Origin: Puteibacter caeruleilacunae
GTDB lineage: Bacteria; Bacteroidota; Bacteroidia; Bacteroidales; Prolixibacteraceae
DNA length: 64,000 nucleotides
NCBI GenBank assembly: GCA_005217565.1
Contig: SJCO01000008.1
Span: 186,001-250,000, forward strand
Direction: 5' to 3'
The stretch's first letter is position 1. Each line of letters opens with the position of its first letter. The notes below the pieces were generated by a model, which was not told the DNA's origin, did no database searches, and saw only the letters and a program-made list of their open reading frames with translations. This document shows positions 44,162 through 53,931 of the stretch, one piece after another. Made by a program: the position numbers and the translations under genes.

Positions 44162-47115
44162 AGAGTTTGTTTTTCCAGTTCAAAGATAATCTCAGCAACG
44201 GTTCCAGCCTCATTTGGATCGATTTCTTTTGCATCTTTCAGATCAATGGAGATGTCATGTTTAAATTTCTCCATCATCAGATCTACCCTTCGCTGCGTAA
44301 TATGCAGTCCTTTACCATTTGATTGTTTGGAACTGCACTTTTGGTGCAGTCCCTTTCCATTATCAATAATCTGAATGCGTATATGATCCCCATTCAGTCG
44401 CGATACTTCTACCGCGATCTTTCCATTGGTGTTCATTCCGTTGATACCATGAACCACTGCGTTCTCAACGAATGGCTGCAATAGCATAGGTGGGATTTCA
44501 ATGTTGTATTGATCAATACCTTCTTCCAAATTGATGGTGTAGGTAAAGCGATGACGCAGTGCCTCCAACTCCAGATAAGTTGAGATGGTTTCTAGCTCAT
44601 CAGCAAGAGGAATAAGTTCTTCTTCAGACTGATTCAATACCTTCCGCATCAGACTTCCAAATTTAGAAAGGAAGATATTGGCCTTCTCATTTTCATCAGC
44701 ATTCACAAGGTGCTGAATAGAATTCATAGAGTTGAACAGGAAATGAGGATTCAATTGTGATCGTACCGCTTGCATCTCCAATTCCAACCGCTCCCTGCGC
44801 TCTTCTTCCTTTTTGCGAAGCTGTTTTAATCTAAGACGATTGATGAACAAAGTTAATCCCAGACTCACTGCAAATCCAAGGATGAAGTAGAGAATATCCA
44901 TTATCGATGTACCAGATTCTTGTCGATCTATCTTCGCTTTTAGAAATTCTATGATGTAATCTTCAAACGAGATGATAGGACTGCTGATATTAATTGCCTC
45001 TATTTTACCTTCAGGATTGATCAAATAGTTTTGTACTGAATTGGATGCCTCAAAGTATTTTTGATCAGTTTGATGGAAATTGAGATCATGAAACATTATA
45101 GCATTAATATGGTGACTATTAATGAAGCTATTTACAACCACATGAGGATCCGCACAAGAAACAATCAATTGAAAATCTTCACGATCAAGCTTCTCTGATA
45201 GTTTCGAATAACCAAACAATACCTCTTGATGTTCTTCAATATCCAAATTGCAATGAACTAAAAAGACCCACTTACCTCTAAACTCATCCAGAGATGTATG
45301 TTGTCCTGCTGCGTCGTTTATCGAAAAGTTGGGAGCAGTACTTCCAATGTTTAGCTTATGCTGTTTATTATACTGTTTTTGCAATAAGGAGGTATAGCTT
45401 GTTTGAGGATATTCTTCAACAAAGTCAGTGTATATATTGTTGTACGACTTCGGATCATTGGTCTTAAGTGCTTCTGATACAAAATACGCCATTGTATAAT
45501 ATCTGGATTCTCCTAAGAATGCATATTTTGCATGCATATAAGCCAGTTCAGAAAGATTCTTTTTATTCAAAGTTCTTTCATAAAGACCTTTAATTTTTTC
45601 TTTAGTGTATTGAGATATAAAGTCTCTAAAATCAATGGAAGATGAAGAGTCGAAGTTATTGATATCGGCTATAGCTTCTTTGAATAACTTTACGAAAAGA
45701 GTTTCATCAAAAGGCTTATAAGGATTTTGATTCTTCTTGTAATACTCCATTAGATGATTTAGATTGGCATATAACGCATTTGTTTGTAGATGTTTATATG
45801 CCCATATACTTAGTGAGTCTTTTGACGAATCAATCAGTTTCCATTTGGCGTGATTACTCTCCTTAAATTTCTTAATGACCTGATCTATAGGTGTATTTGT
45901 GCGGATTAGTAAAGGTAGATCTTGTAACTCCCTGTTGAGATTATTTTTGAATGCTCCTGGTCCACTGAACACAAGGTTTCCATTAGGTATTGATGAAATA
46001 CGGATATTGTCATAAGGTTCAAGCATGATATTGCATGATTGTTTAACCTGGTTTTTATCCGTATATGAATATAAAATCTCCGCAGGCTTGTCAATTTCAA
46101 CTGTTGTTATTGTATATTGAGCTCCATTGCTGTGCTTATGTGAGGGGAGTAGGTCCTTATCGAAGAAGTCTGAGGGGAATGAGATTTTTACAGCGTTAAG
46201 GTGCTGCATGTCAATGTTGCTATTTGTTACATATACATTGGACGTTGCTTTTAGGGTATCTATCTTTTCAATGATTAGTTTTCTCGATGCATTAGCTAAT
46301 TGAGAATTTTGGGGCTTATTCCTATCTGCAACAAACAGAATCTGTGAAGTATCCTGAACGTTTATACGAATAGTAAGTCGTGTGTCGGGATGAAGCAAAT
46401 AGTTAGCTTTTCTGTTCGCAAATTTAGGCGTTACTTGAGCACCAAAGGCTGTGGGGATTAGCGTAGAATCAGCCTTTGAATATTGGTAATTAGCAAGTGC
46501 GCTAATAGAAATAGGATCTTTGGAATGTTTATCGATTGAATAATGCTCCCATGCAGGAAATACATCATCAATTAGGGTAGGGTATTTCCAGGGATTACTT
46601 TCAAACTCGAGGAATTTAATGAAGATCTGCTGAATAAATTGAGCCAGTTCTTTGGGCTTAAAATATATTGATGAGTGAGCCAATACAAGGTCTTCGAAAG
46701 ACTTAAAGTTTGATTTATTAAGTATTTTGTTTGATTGCTCATCAGAAAGACTAATTGGCTCAATTTTCCCATTTCGTTTCATGATGAATTTGAATGGAAT
46801 ACCTGTGATAAGCTGGTCAGTTTTCGCTAATTTATCCTGATTAAAGTATTCAAGTTTAGTGTCTGTAATACTCCCTGTCACATCAGACCTTTTGATTCTG
46901 TAAAACTCGACCGAAAGTTGATAGTCTTTTGTAAAATCCCATAACACTTTAAACTTAAGCCAATAAATATGGGTACTTGGATAGCTCCCGTTTAATTTTG
47001 TTTCTGTCACTTTATAATAAAACTCATCCCCAACGTTGAGGTTGTATTTTAATATTTCCTTGCAGTTGCCTGAGAATACGGTAAGTAAAAGTATCAGTGT
47101 TATTATTTGTTTCAT
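44158..47115 (-). CDS. Sensor histidine kinase with periplasmic thioredoxin-like domain (copy 1)
   Basis: This is a 985-aa membrane sensor. Order: signal peptide (1-18), a region starting LKYNLNVGDEFYYKV (about 22-300), a beta-rich middle (about 340-390, with LVFSGPGAFKNNL), an alpha-helical region, a thioredoxin/AhpC-like domain (about 585-715, GSTAPNFSINDAAG ... GKWVFLVHCNL), one membrane segment (about 738-758), then a LytS-type kinase: QLNPHFLFNSMNSIQHL with H791 and an ATPase domain with IDNGKGLH. At the thioredoxin active site there is VHCNLDIEEHQE, so the CxxC is absent. The kinase part is nearly identical to those of the next two genes. Coupled to the regulator gene by a 4-bp overlap. 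Confidence 0.9.
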   Translation of the reverse strand: MKQIITLILLLTVFSGNCKEILKYNLNVGDEFYYKVTETKLNGSYPSTHIYWLKFKVLWDFTKDYQLSVEFYRIKRSDVTGSITDTKLEYFNQDKLAKTDQLITGIPFKFIMKRNGKIEPISLSDEQSNKILNKSNFKSFEDLVLAHSSIYFKPKELAQFIQQIFIKFLEFESNPWKYPTLIDDVFPAWEHYSIDKHSKDPISISALANYQYSKADSTLIPTAFGAQVTPKFANRKANYLLHPDTRLTIRINVQDTSQILFVADRNKPQNSQLANASRKLIIEKIDTLKATSNVYVTNSNIDMQHLNAVKISFPSDFFDKDLLPSHKHSNGAQYTITTVEIDKPAEILYSYTDKNQVKQSCNIMLEPYDNIRISSIPNGNLVFSGPGAFKNNLNRELQDLPLLIRTNTPIDQVIKKFKESNHAKWKLIDSSKDSLSIWAYKHLQTNALYANLNHLMEYYKKNQNPYKPFDETLFVKLFKEAIADINNFDSSSSIDFRDFISQYTKEKIKGLYERTLNKKNLSELAYMHAKYAFLGESRYYTMAYFVSEALKTNDPKSYNNIYTDFVEEYPQTSYTSLLQKQYNKQHKLNIGSTAPNFSINDAAGQHTSLDEFRGKWVFLVHCNLDIEEHQEVLFGYSKLSEKLDREDFQLIVSCADPHVVVNSFINSHHINAIMFHDLNFHQTDQKYFEASNSVQNYLINPEGKIEAINISSPIISFEDYIIEFLKAKIDRQESGTSIMDILYFILGFAVSLGLTLFINRLRLKQLRKKEEERRERLELEMQAVRSQLNPHFLFNSMNSIQHLVNADENEKANIFLSKFGSLMRKVLNQSEEELIPLADELETISTYLELEALRHRFTYTINLEEGIDQYNIEIPPMLLQPFVENAVVHGINGMNTNGKIAVEVSRLNGDHIRIQIIDNGKGLHQKCSSKQSNGKGLHITQRRVDLMMEKFKHDISIDLKDAKEIDPNEAGTVAEIIFELEKQTL

Positions 47116-47127
47116 GGGTGTTTGTTT

Positions 47128-50124
47128 TTATTGTTCCAGTTCAACAATGATTTCAGCTACAGTGCCTGTTGTTGTCGTAGTAGCTTCCGATTCTTTTGCA
47201 TCTTTCAGATCAATGGAGATGTCGTGTTTAAATTTCTCCATCATCAGATCTACTCTTCGCTGCGTAATATGTAGTCCTTTACCATTTGATTGTTTGGAAC
47301 TGCACTTATGGTGCAGCCCCTTTCCATTATCAATAATCTGAATGCGTATATGATCCCCATTCAGTCGCGATACTTCTACCGCGATCTTTCCATTTGTGTT
47401 CATTCCGCTGATACCATGAACCACTGCGTTTTCAACGAATGGCTGCAATAGCATAGGTGGGATTTCAATGTTGTACTGATCAATACCTTCCTCCACATTA
47501 ATAGCGTAGGTAAAGCGATGTCGTAGTGCCTCCAACTCCAGATAAGTTGAGATGGTTTCTAGCTCATCAGCAAGAGGAATAAGTTCTTCTTCAGATTGAT
47601 TTAAAACTTTACGCATCAAGCTGCCAAACTTAGAAAGAAAGATGTTGGCCTTCTCATTTTCATCAGCATTCACAAGGTGCTGAATAGAATTCATAGAGTT
47701 GAACAGGAAATGAGGATTCAATTGTGATCGTACCGCTTGCATCTCCAATTCCAACCGCTCCCTGCGCTCTTCCTCCTTTTTGCGAAGCTGTTTTAATCTA
47801 AGACGATTGATGAACAAAGTTAATCCCAGACTCAGTGCAAATCCAAGGATGAAGTAGAGAACCTGGATCCATGAAGATTCAGATTTCATCAACTTCTTTT
47901 GTGTTTCAATAGCGTCCTTAATATAGTCCGACACATAAGCTGCGTCATGTCTAAATACATTTCCATCTTCAGCATATTCAATATAACCACGAGGATTAAT
48001 CATATAGGTAGGGTTTTGTTTGATGGTAAGGTATTTGTCAAGATCTGTATTCTGGTCATAATTTGAGACAATTGTTCCTCTGATTTTTTCTTTTGAAACA
48101 AACGCTTTGATTTGTTTTGAAGGATTATTCAATGCAATAATTAATTCAAAATCTTCATCTCCTAGCTCTTTTTGCAAATTAGCAATCAGTTGCAGTTGCT
48201 CTTTATCCCACTTGTTGTCGAGATTCCCAAACACAAGGAGTACCCATTTCCCATAGGTGTTATACAGACTACATTCATCACCATTAATGTCGGTAACAAC
48301 AAAGTTAGGAGCACTGGCACCGACTTTTAATTGCTTAATTTTATTATGAATCAAATTAAGTAGTGCTGTATATTCCGAACCAGGATACTCTTTTATAAAG
48401 TCATTATATATCACGTCGACATTCTGCTTCCATGAATTCTCCAATGCTTGAAGAATATAGTAAGCTAAAGTGAAGTAACGAATATCTCCAGTAAGTTGCT
48501 CTTTCGCATAATAATATGATTTAGAGAAACTTGGTTGCAATCTGTTTGAGTATAATGGATTGTTTATTTTCTGCTTTTCTTGAATGTACTTAGTGATGAA
48601 CATTCGGAACTCATAGGATGAAATTGTTGAATATTGATCAATTTTAATATCTCCAAACAAGTTGTTAAACATTTCAGTATTTGGCTTTTGACGATTCTTG
48701 GCTGTGTAGTAGTTCAACAATTTATGCATCTCAGCATAGTAGATATCTGTTGTTAGATGATTATAAGCCCATTCAGATAGTTGATTCTTGTATGGTTCCA
48801 CAACCTCGAATTTTGTATCTAGATTGTCGAGATGAAACTCTTTAGCTCTCCTGAGATTAAGTCTTGAATTGATATCATGCCCCATCTTCCGAACCTTATC
48901 AGAAAGTTGACATTTCAAAGCTCCTTTCCCTGAGAACATTGCTACCTTATCGGTTCCAAAATCAAGAAAAATACTATCTCCTGGTTCTAGTAGTAGATTA
49001 TTGAAGCTATAGTTCATTTTCCATGGCTTGTTGTTATGTGATACTTCCATGGCTTTGGGGATTGATGTTTTGAACTTGAAGGTCTTGTTTTTATTTAATT
49101 TAGCCCTTTCATCAAACATTGTTTTCTCCATGTAGTTGTTCCACACAAAAAACTTGATGGAATCCAATTCTGAATCATGGCGTAGTTTGCCTGCTATTAT
49201 AACATTGGAATCTTTATCTGGCGATTCTATTCGCTTTATTTTATATAGATAGTGATTGGTAAAAGTATGTTTTCTTTGAGTTTTAGTGCGATATGTAGTA
49301 ATTGAGGTGTAATTAACTGCTTGTTTTATGGTTGCCTCTTGCATGATGTACATAGATGGATGAAGAATTATTTCTCCAGTCTGTTGTACATTGTTAGGCA
49401 TAAACGATTGATCTCGCGTAAATGGGATTATTATTGAATCAACGTTGTTATAATCTATTTTTGACGTGATCAATGGATTTTTAACAGAGTCGGATGACAA
49501 TGTATATGACTTTTCAAGAGGGGGATATAATATAGTTTTTGAGGATTTGGTGGTCCATTGTTGGGTGTTGTTTTTAGGGAACCGACAAAAGATCATTTCG
49601 AGGATTTCTTGTTGAATAGATGGCGAGAGAATTGAAATCTTTTTCGCTGCAACTCTTAACATCAAATTGTTCACTTTAGCCTTAGTGAGGATATCAGATT
49701 GTACCACTGGAGGAATTATTTGTGTAGAGATCTTTCCATCGAATCCAAGAGTGAAGTTTATATCGCGATTAAGCATCTGAAGATTTACTTTTTCCACAAA
49801 ATCATTAAAAGCGGCTAATTTGGAGATATCACCAGCTTTTAGATTAAATTGCTTTTTGTAATCAACAAGCTTCATAGCCATTTGATAATGATCTTTCTTC
49901 TTTGCTTTGACTATGATCTTAATACTTGTTTCCACGAATGGAGGAGCGTGATCTCCAATTTCTTTTGAGATTTTGTAAAAGAAGTCTTGTGTTACCTGAT
50001 GGCGTTTTACTTTATAATAAAACTCATCGCCAACGTTGAGGTTGTATTGTAATGTTTCTTTGCAGTTGCCTGAGAATGTGGTAAGCAATAGGATAAGGGT
50101 GAATAGTTGTTTGATGTATTTCAT
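47128..50124 (-). CDS. Sensor histidine kinase with periplasmic thioredoxin-like domain (copy 2)
   Basis: This is a 998-aa paralogue of copy 1 with the same domain order: signal peptide, LQYNLNVGDEFYYKV region, a DUF4369-like middle (SNVIIAGKLRHDSELDSIKFFVWNN; LLLEPGDSIFLDF; MFSGKGALKCQL), a helical region, a thioredoxin-like domain (ASAPNFVVTDINGDECS ... WVLLVFGNLDNKWD, no cysteine at the active site), a membrane segment and the LytS kinase with H805. The sensor half differs strongly from copy 1 but the last 250 residues are nearly identical. It ends 12 bp before copy 1, so the two are co-transcribed. Confidence 0.9.
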   Translation of the reverse strand: MKYIKQLFTLILLLTTFSGNCKETLQYNLNVGDEFYYKVKRHQVTQDFFYKISKEIGDHAPPFVETSIKIIVKAKKKDHYQMAMKLVDYKKQFNLKAGDISKLAAFNDFVEKVNLQMLNRDINFTLGFDGKISTQIIPPVVQSDILTKAKVNNLMLRVAAKKISILSPSIQQEILEMIFCRFPKNNTQQWTTKSSKTILYPPLEKSYTLSSDSVKNPLITSKIDYNNVDSIIIPFTRDQSFMPNNVQQTGEIILHPSMYIMQEATIKQAVNYTSITTYRTKTQRKHTFTNHYLYKIKRIESPDKDSNVIIAGKLRHDSELDSIKFFVWNNYMEKTMFDERAKLNKNKTFKFKTSIPKAMEVSHNNKPWKMNYSFNNLLLEPGDSIFLDFGTDKVAMFSGKGALKCQLSDKVRKMGHDINSRLNLRRAKEFHLDNLDTKFEVVEPYKNQLSEWAYNHLTTDIYYAEMHKLLNYYTAKNRQKPNTEMFNNLFGDIKIDQYSTISSYEFRMFITKYIQEKQKINNPLYSNRLQPSFSKSYYYAKEQLTGDIRYFTLAYYILQALENSWKQNVDVIYNDFIKEYPGSEYTALLNLIHNKIKQLKVGASAPNFVVTDINGDECSLYNTYGKWVLLVFGNLDNKWDKEQLQLIANLQKELGDEDFELIIALNNPSKQIKAFVSKEKIRGTIVSNYDQNTDLDKYLTIKQNPTYMINPRGYIEYAEDGNVFRHDAAYVSDYIKDAIETQKKLMKSESSWIQVLYFILGFALSLGLTLFINRLRLKQLRKKEEERRERLELEMQAVRSQLNPHFLFNSMNSIQHLVNADENEKANIFLSKFGSLMRKVLNQSEEELIPLADELETISTYLELEALRHRFTYAINVEEGIDQYNIEIPPMLLQPFVENAVVHGISGMNTNGKIAVEVSRLNGDHIRIQIIDNGKGLHHKCSSKQSNGKGLHITQRRVDLMMEKFKHDISIDLKDAKESEATTTTTGTVAEIIVELEQ

Positions 50125-50236
50125 GAGTGTCTGTTTTTATTAAGGGATAAAGGTTATACTGCAAAGATGCTGATTCAAATCTGAACTCCTCTGGTTAAAT
50201 TAGGAATTGGTAGCTGTACATGAGAATCTGGTAAAT

Positions 50237-53191
50237 TTATTGTTCCAGTTCAACAATGATTTCAGCTATGGTACCTGTTGTTGTCGTAGTAGCTTCCGAT
50301 TCTTTTGCATCTTTCAGATCAATGGAGATGTCGTGTTTAAATTTCTCCATCATCAGATCTACCCTTCGCTGCGTAATATGCAGTCCTTTACCATTTGATT
50401 GTTTGGAACTGCACTTATGGTGCAGTCCCTTTCCATTATCAATAATTTGAATGCGTATATGATCCCCATTCAGTCGCGATACTTCTACCGCGATCTTACC
50501 ATTGGTGTTCATTCCGTTGATACCATGAACCACAGCGTTCTCAACGAATGGCTGCAATAGCATTGGAGGGATTTCAATGTTGTACTGATCAATACCTTCC
50601 TCCACATTAATAGCGTAGGTAAAGCGATGTCGTAGTGCCTCCAACTCCAGATAAGTTGAGATGGTTTCTAGCTCATCAGCAAGAGGAATAAGTTCTTCTT
50701 CCGACTGATTTAATACCTTACGCATCAGACTGCCAAACTTAGAAAGGAAGATGTTGGCCTTCTCATTTTCATCAGCATTCACAAGGTGCTGAATAGAATT
50801 CATAGAGTTGAACAGGAAATGAGGATTCAATTGTGATCGTACCGCTTGCATCTCCAATTCCAACCGCTCCCTTCTTTCTCCTTCCTTCTTGCGTAGTCTG
50901 CTCATTCGCAAACGATAAAACAAATACGTTGCTCCAAGTCCTAATGAAATACCAAGGATGAAGAAGAGAACAACCCAAATATCAATGCCTGCTTCTTCAT
51001 TTTCAGCTCTATCTTTAATGTCCTTTTGGATATAAGAAATAAATGAAATAATAGAATGTTCAAGAGGCGTGATACTACCTGAAAACTCAACTTCTCCATC
51101 AGGATTTATTAAAAAATGTTGATCACTACTTTCAAGCTTGTACTTCTTTGCACCGTCATTTTTCCAACCATGATTATCAAGCAATACACCATCAATAGCA
51201 TGCTCTTTAAGGAAGTCTTTTGTGGCTTGGGGATCATCGTTACTAAATGCAGCGATGAATTGAAAATGATTCTCAGGGAGCTCTTGAGCCATTTTTTGAT
51301 ATGCCAATAAGACTTTCTGATAACGCTCAAGCCTTAGGTCGCAGAATGTTAGGAAAATCCATTTGTCTTTATAATCACTCAATCGAACCTCATTACCAGA
51401 TAAATCTTTCAGTGTAAAGTCTGGGGCAATTGATCCTTCATCAAGGTTAACACTATTGTCGTACATTTTCTTTAACGACTGTGCCAGCTCTGTTCCCGGA
51501 TAACGTTGTTGGAAATCATGGTATATATCTTCAGCTCTTGATTTGTCAGCACCTTTCAGAGCATCAAACACATAAAAAGCTAAAGCGTAGTATTCCAATT
51601 TCCCATTAAAATATATCTTAGAGAGCATGTATCCCTCATTGGCTGGATGATGTCGGTTGTGTTTGTTATTATGAAGGATTAGTAGCTGTCGGAAAATATA
51701 AGACTCCATAAAGAATCGAAAGTTCTGGGATGTATAATCATTATAGCCCTCGAAGCTTATATCGTCAAAAAGCTCATGAAACATTTCCTTATTGACTTCT
51801 CCACCATTTGAGTTATAGTAATAGGAGAGTAAGCTTCGTTGTTGCGAAAAGAAGGCATTTGTTTTTAAATTATCATAAGCCCAATCACTTAATGAATCTT
51901 TGTGCTCTTCAATAATTGACAATCTCTCTTCAATAGCTTGAGAAGCCTTCGATAATGCTTCCTTAGGAGTCATCGACTCGTTAATGCCAGCATTAATATG
52001 ACTTAGTTTATGATACAAATTACATTTATAGGCACCTTTACCTGAAAAGTAAATATTCTGATTATCATCTACCGATAGGAAGATACTATCTCCTGGTTCA
52101 AGCAACATCTGATTATGACTGCTAACATAACCCATGTCTTTGATAGTATGTGTTAACTCAATAGGGCGCGAAAGAGTCGACTTAATCTTAAATTGCTTGT
52201 TAGAATCGATATGAGCCATTGCTCTAAATACATCTCTGTCTGCACATTGGTTCCAAAGGAAGAATTGTATTGAGTCGCCTGGTGCTCTTTTAGAAACTTC
52301 TCCTGCAATAATTATAGATGAATTCTCGGTGGGATCAACTTTCTGAATAACAGTATTACTCTTTGCTGATTGCTGCATTTTTGATTTAGCATTAGTGGTA
52401 GATCTGGAAATAAAGCTACTCTTATTGGCCCCGTTAGCCTTCATGCTGTGAATTAATCCTGTCTGCTTATCAATAGAATATGTCGCATTATAGCTAATTT
52501 TTACTGGCATATTAGAATACATTGGGGCATTTGTAGTGAGTGTATCATCTGTTTCGTATTGGGTGTTCTGAAGAATACTAATGCTATTATCTTTAGAATC
52601 AAGAGTGTAGTCTGTCGAAATAGGAATTTGTTGATTAGGGATAGTGTCGGTTCTTGTCCATTGGGATACTTTGTTTTTAGGGAATTGAATAAATACACCT
52701 CTAAGCGTATTGTTTAAGATCATGGGAGAGATAAATGCAACATTATTGACTTCCATTTTGTCGAATATGCCTTTTGCACCAGCCTTTAGTAGGATTCTAT
52801 CTTTTAATTGTTTGGAAATCTTTGATTTAGTTATTGTTCCATCGAAGCTTAAGTGAAAGCTGAATTTTTCTCCTACAGTCGCTTTATCCACCTTATGACT
52901 AATACGTTGACTAGCAGTGATGCCTTTTGTGTCAAATGATTCCCAAGGTGAAGATTTTACAAGTCGCAATAATTGGTACTGAATTGTATAACCTTCAGCG
53001 TCTTTATCCAAAACATTGAATTTTATCCAACGTTTATCAGTTGAGGTACTGGATCCTTCTTTTGTATTACTTTCCAGTTTATAGGTAAACTCATCCCCAA
53101 CGTTGAGGTTGTAGCGTAGTTTTTCTTTGCTTATACCTGTCAATGAGGCGAGCAAAAGGATTAAAATTAGTAGTTGTTTCATGTGTCTCAT
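50237..53191 (-). CDS. Sensor histidine kinase with periplasmic thioredoxin-like domain (copy 3)
   Basis: This is a 984-aa third paralogue. It shares the start LRYNLNVGDEFTYKL, a DUF4369-like middle (NSSIIIAGEVSKRAPGDSIQFFLWNQ; LLEPGDSIFLSV), a thioredoxin-like domain (GSIAPDFTLKDLSGNEVRLSDYKDKWIFLTFCDLRLERY, CxxC absent) and the kinase with H791. The membrane segment and linker (GISLGLGATYLFYRLRMSRLRKKEG) differ from copies 1 and 2, whereas from ERRERLELEMQAVRSQ on they are almost the same. It is the first of the three; the 112-bp gap to copy 2 shows no terminator. It may also start at M4. Confidence 0.9.
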   Translation of the reverse strand: MRHMKQLLILILLLASLTGISKEKLRYNLNVGDEFTYKLESNTKEGSSTSTDKRWIKFNVLDKDAEGYTIQYQLLRLVKSSPWESFDTKGITASQRISHKVDKATVGEKFSFHLSFDGTITKSKISKQLKDRILLKAGAKGIFDKMEVNNVAFISPMILNNTLRGVFIQFPKNKVSQWTRTDTIPNQQIPISTDYTLDSKDNSISILQNTQYETDDTLTTNAPMYSNMPVKISYNATYSIDKQTGLIHSMKANGANKSSFISRSTTNAKSKMQQSAKSNTVIQKVDPTENSSIIIAGEVSKRAPGDSIQFFLWNQCADRDVFRAMAHIDSNKQFKIKSTLSRPIELTHTIKDMGYVSSHNQMLLEPGDSIFLSVDDNQNIYFSGKGAYKCNLYHKLSHINAGINESMTPKEALSKASQAIEERLSIIEEHKDSLSDWAYDNLKTNAFFSQQRSLLSYYYNSNGGEVNKEMFHELFDDISFEGYNDYTSQNFRFFMESYIFRQLLILHNNKHNRHHPANEGYMLSKIYFNGKLEYYALAFYVFDALKGADKSRAEDIYHDFQQRYPGTELAQSLKKMYDNSVNLDEGSIAPDFTLKDLSGNEVRLSDYKDKWIFLTFCDLRLERYQKVLLAYQKMAQELPENHFQFIAAFSNDDPQATKDFLKEHAIDGVLLDNHGWKNDGAKKYKLESSDQHFLINPDGEVEFSGSITPLEHSIISFISYIQKDIKDRAENEEAGIDIWVVLFFILGISLGLGATYLFYRLRMSRLRKKEGERRERLELEMQAVRSQLNPHFLFNSMNSIQHLVNADENEKANIFLSKFGSLMRKVLNQSEEELIPLADELETISTYLELEALRHRFTYAINVEEGIDQYNIEIPPMLLQPFVENAVVHGINGMNTNGKIAVEVSRLNGDHIRIQIIDNGKGLHHKCSSKQSNGKGLHITQRRVDLMMEKFKHDISIDLKDAKESEATTTTTGTIAEIIVELEQ

Positions 53192-53329
53192 GGGATAACA
53201 ATTTTAATTAAAAATTTAGAGTTGATGAAACAAATGTGAAATTTATGTAGAAGACATATTGGGGTAAATGAGGAATTGGTAATTATAAATGAGAATGTGG
53301 TTGAAATGAGGAGAATTTAGAAAAACAAC

Positions 53330-53360
53330 TTGCCAATGAAACTTTTATCTTATAACTTTG
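53330..53360 (+). promoter_or_regulatory. Promoter of the toxin-antitoxin pair
   Basis: TTG (53330-53332), a 20-bp spacer and TAACTTTG (53353-53360). Expected start near 53367, only about 7 nt before the ATG at 53374, so the mRNA would be almost leaderless. Confidence 0.55.
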
Positions 53361-53373
53361 CTATAATTAATAG

Positions 53374-53595
53374 ATGAAAAGCAAGATGCACAGGTTCGTG
53401 ATAGACATACCAGATCATAAATTAAAATTCTTTTTGGAGATTATAAAGCAACTTGGACTAAAGAAAGTTAAGCGATTATCAAAAGATCAAAAAGAGTTTG
53501 TTGATGGAATTCATGATTCATTGAAACAGGTCGAGAAACATCAACAGGGAAGAACAGACCTGCAATCAGCAAGAGATTTTTTAAATGAGTTATAA
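53374..53595 (+). CDS. Probable antitoxin of a RelE/ParE-type pair
   Basis: This is a 73-aa, strongly charged, mostly helical protein: MHRFVIDIPDHKLKFFLEII, then KRLSKDQKEFVDGIHDSLKQVEKHQQGR and LQSARDFLNEL. It looks like an N-terminal beta strand plus helices as in small type II antitoxins, although I do not recognise a named family. The toxin gene overlaps its end by 11 bp, the usual antitoxin-first order. A good promoter lies just upstream. Confidence 0.75.
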   Translation: MKSKMHRFVIDIPDHKLKFFLEIIKQLGLKKVKRLSKDQKEFVDGIHDSLKQVEKHQQGRTDLQSARDFLNEL

Positions 53596-53917
53596 AGTTT
53601 TTGTTACAGCTGATTTTAAAAAGCAGGCCAAACGTATTTCAAAAAAACATCCATCCTTAAAGTCTGACCTAAGCAAGTTAATTGATTCCTTAGAAGTTAA
53701 CCCAATTCAAGGCACAGCTCTAAAACACGATTGCTATAAAATACGTATGGCAATTAGTTCCAAAGGAAAAGGAAAACGAGGAGGTGCTCGTATTATCTCC
53801 TGTGTTAAAATTATTAATGAAGTTGTTTACTTAGTATCTATCTACGATAAATCAAGAAAAGAAAGCATTTCAGATTCAGAACTTAATGAACTTTTGTTTG
53901 TCGCAGGACTTCTGTGA
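53585..53917 (+). CDS. RelE/ParE-family toxin
   Basis: This is a 110-aa toxin of the RelE/ParE superfamily. Visible motifs are the N-terminal strand YKVFVTADFKKQAKRISKKHPSLKSDL, the loop LEVNPIQGTALKHDCYKIRMAI, and the core strands RIISCVKIINEVVYLVSIYDKS. The lysine-rich loop SKGKGKRGGARI is common in the family. Whether it cleaves mRNA on ribosomes (RelE) or inhibits gyrase (ParE) cannot be decided. It starts within the last codons of the antitoxin gene, so expression is coupled. Confidence 0.85.
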   Translation: MSYKVFVTADFKKQAKRISKKHPSLKSDLSKLIDSLEVNPIQGTALKHDCYKIRMAISSKGKGKRGGARIISCVKIINEVVYLVSIYDKSRKESISDSELNELLFVAGLL

Positions 53918-53931
53918 TCATATCCATAATC

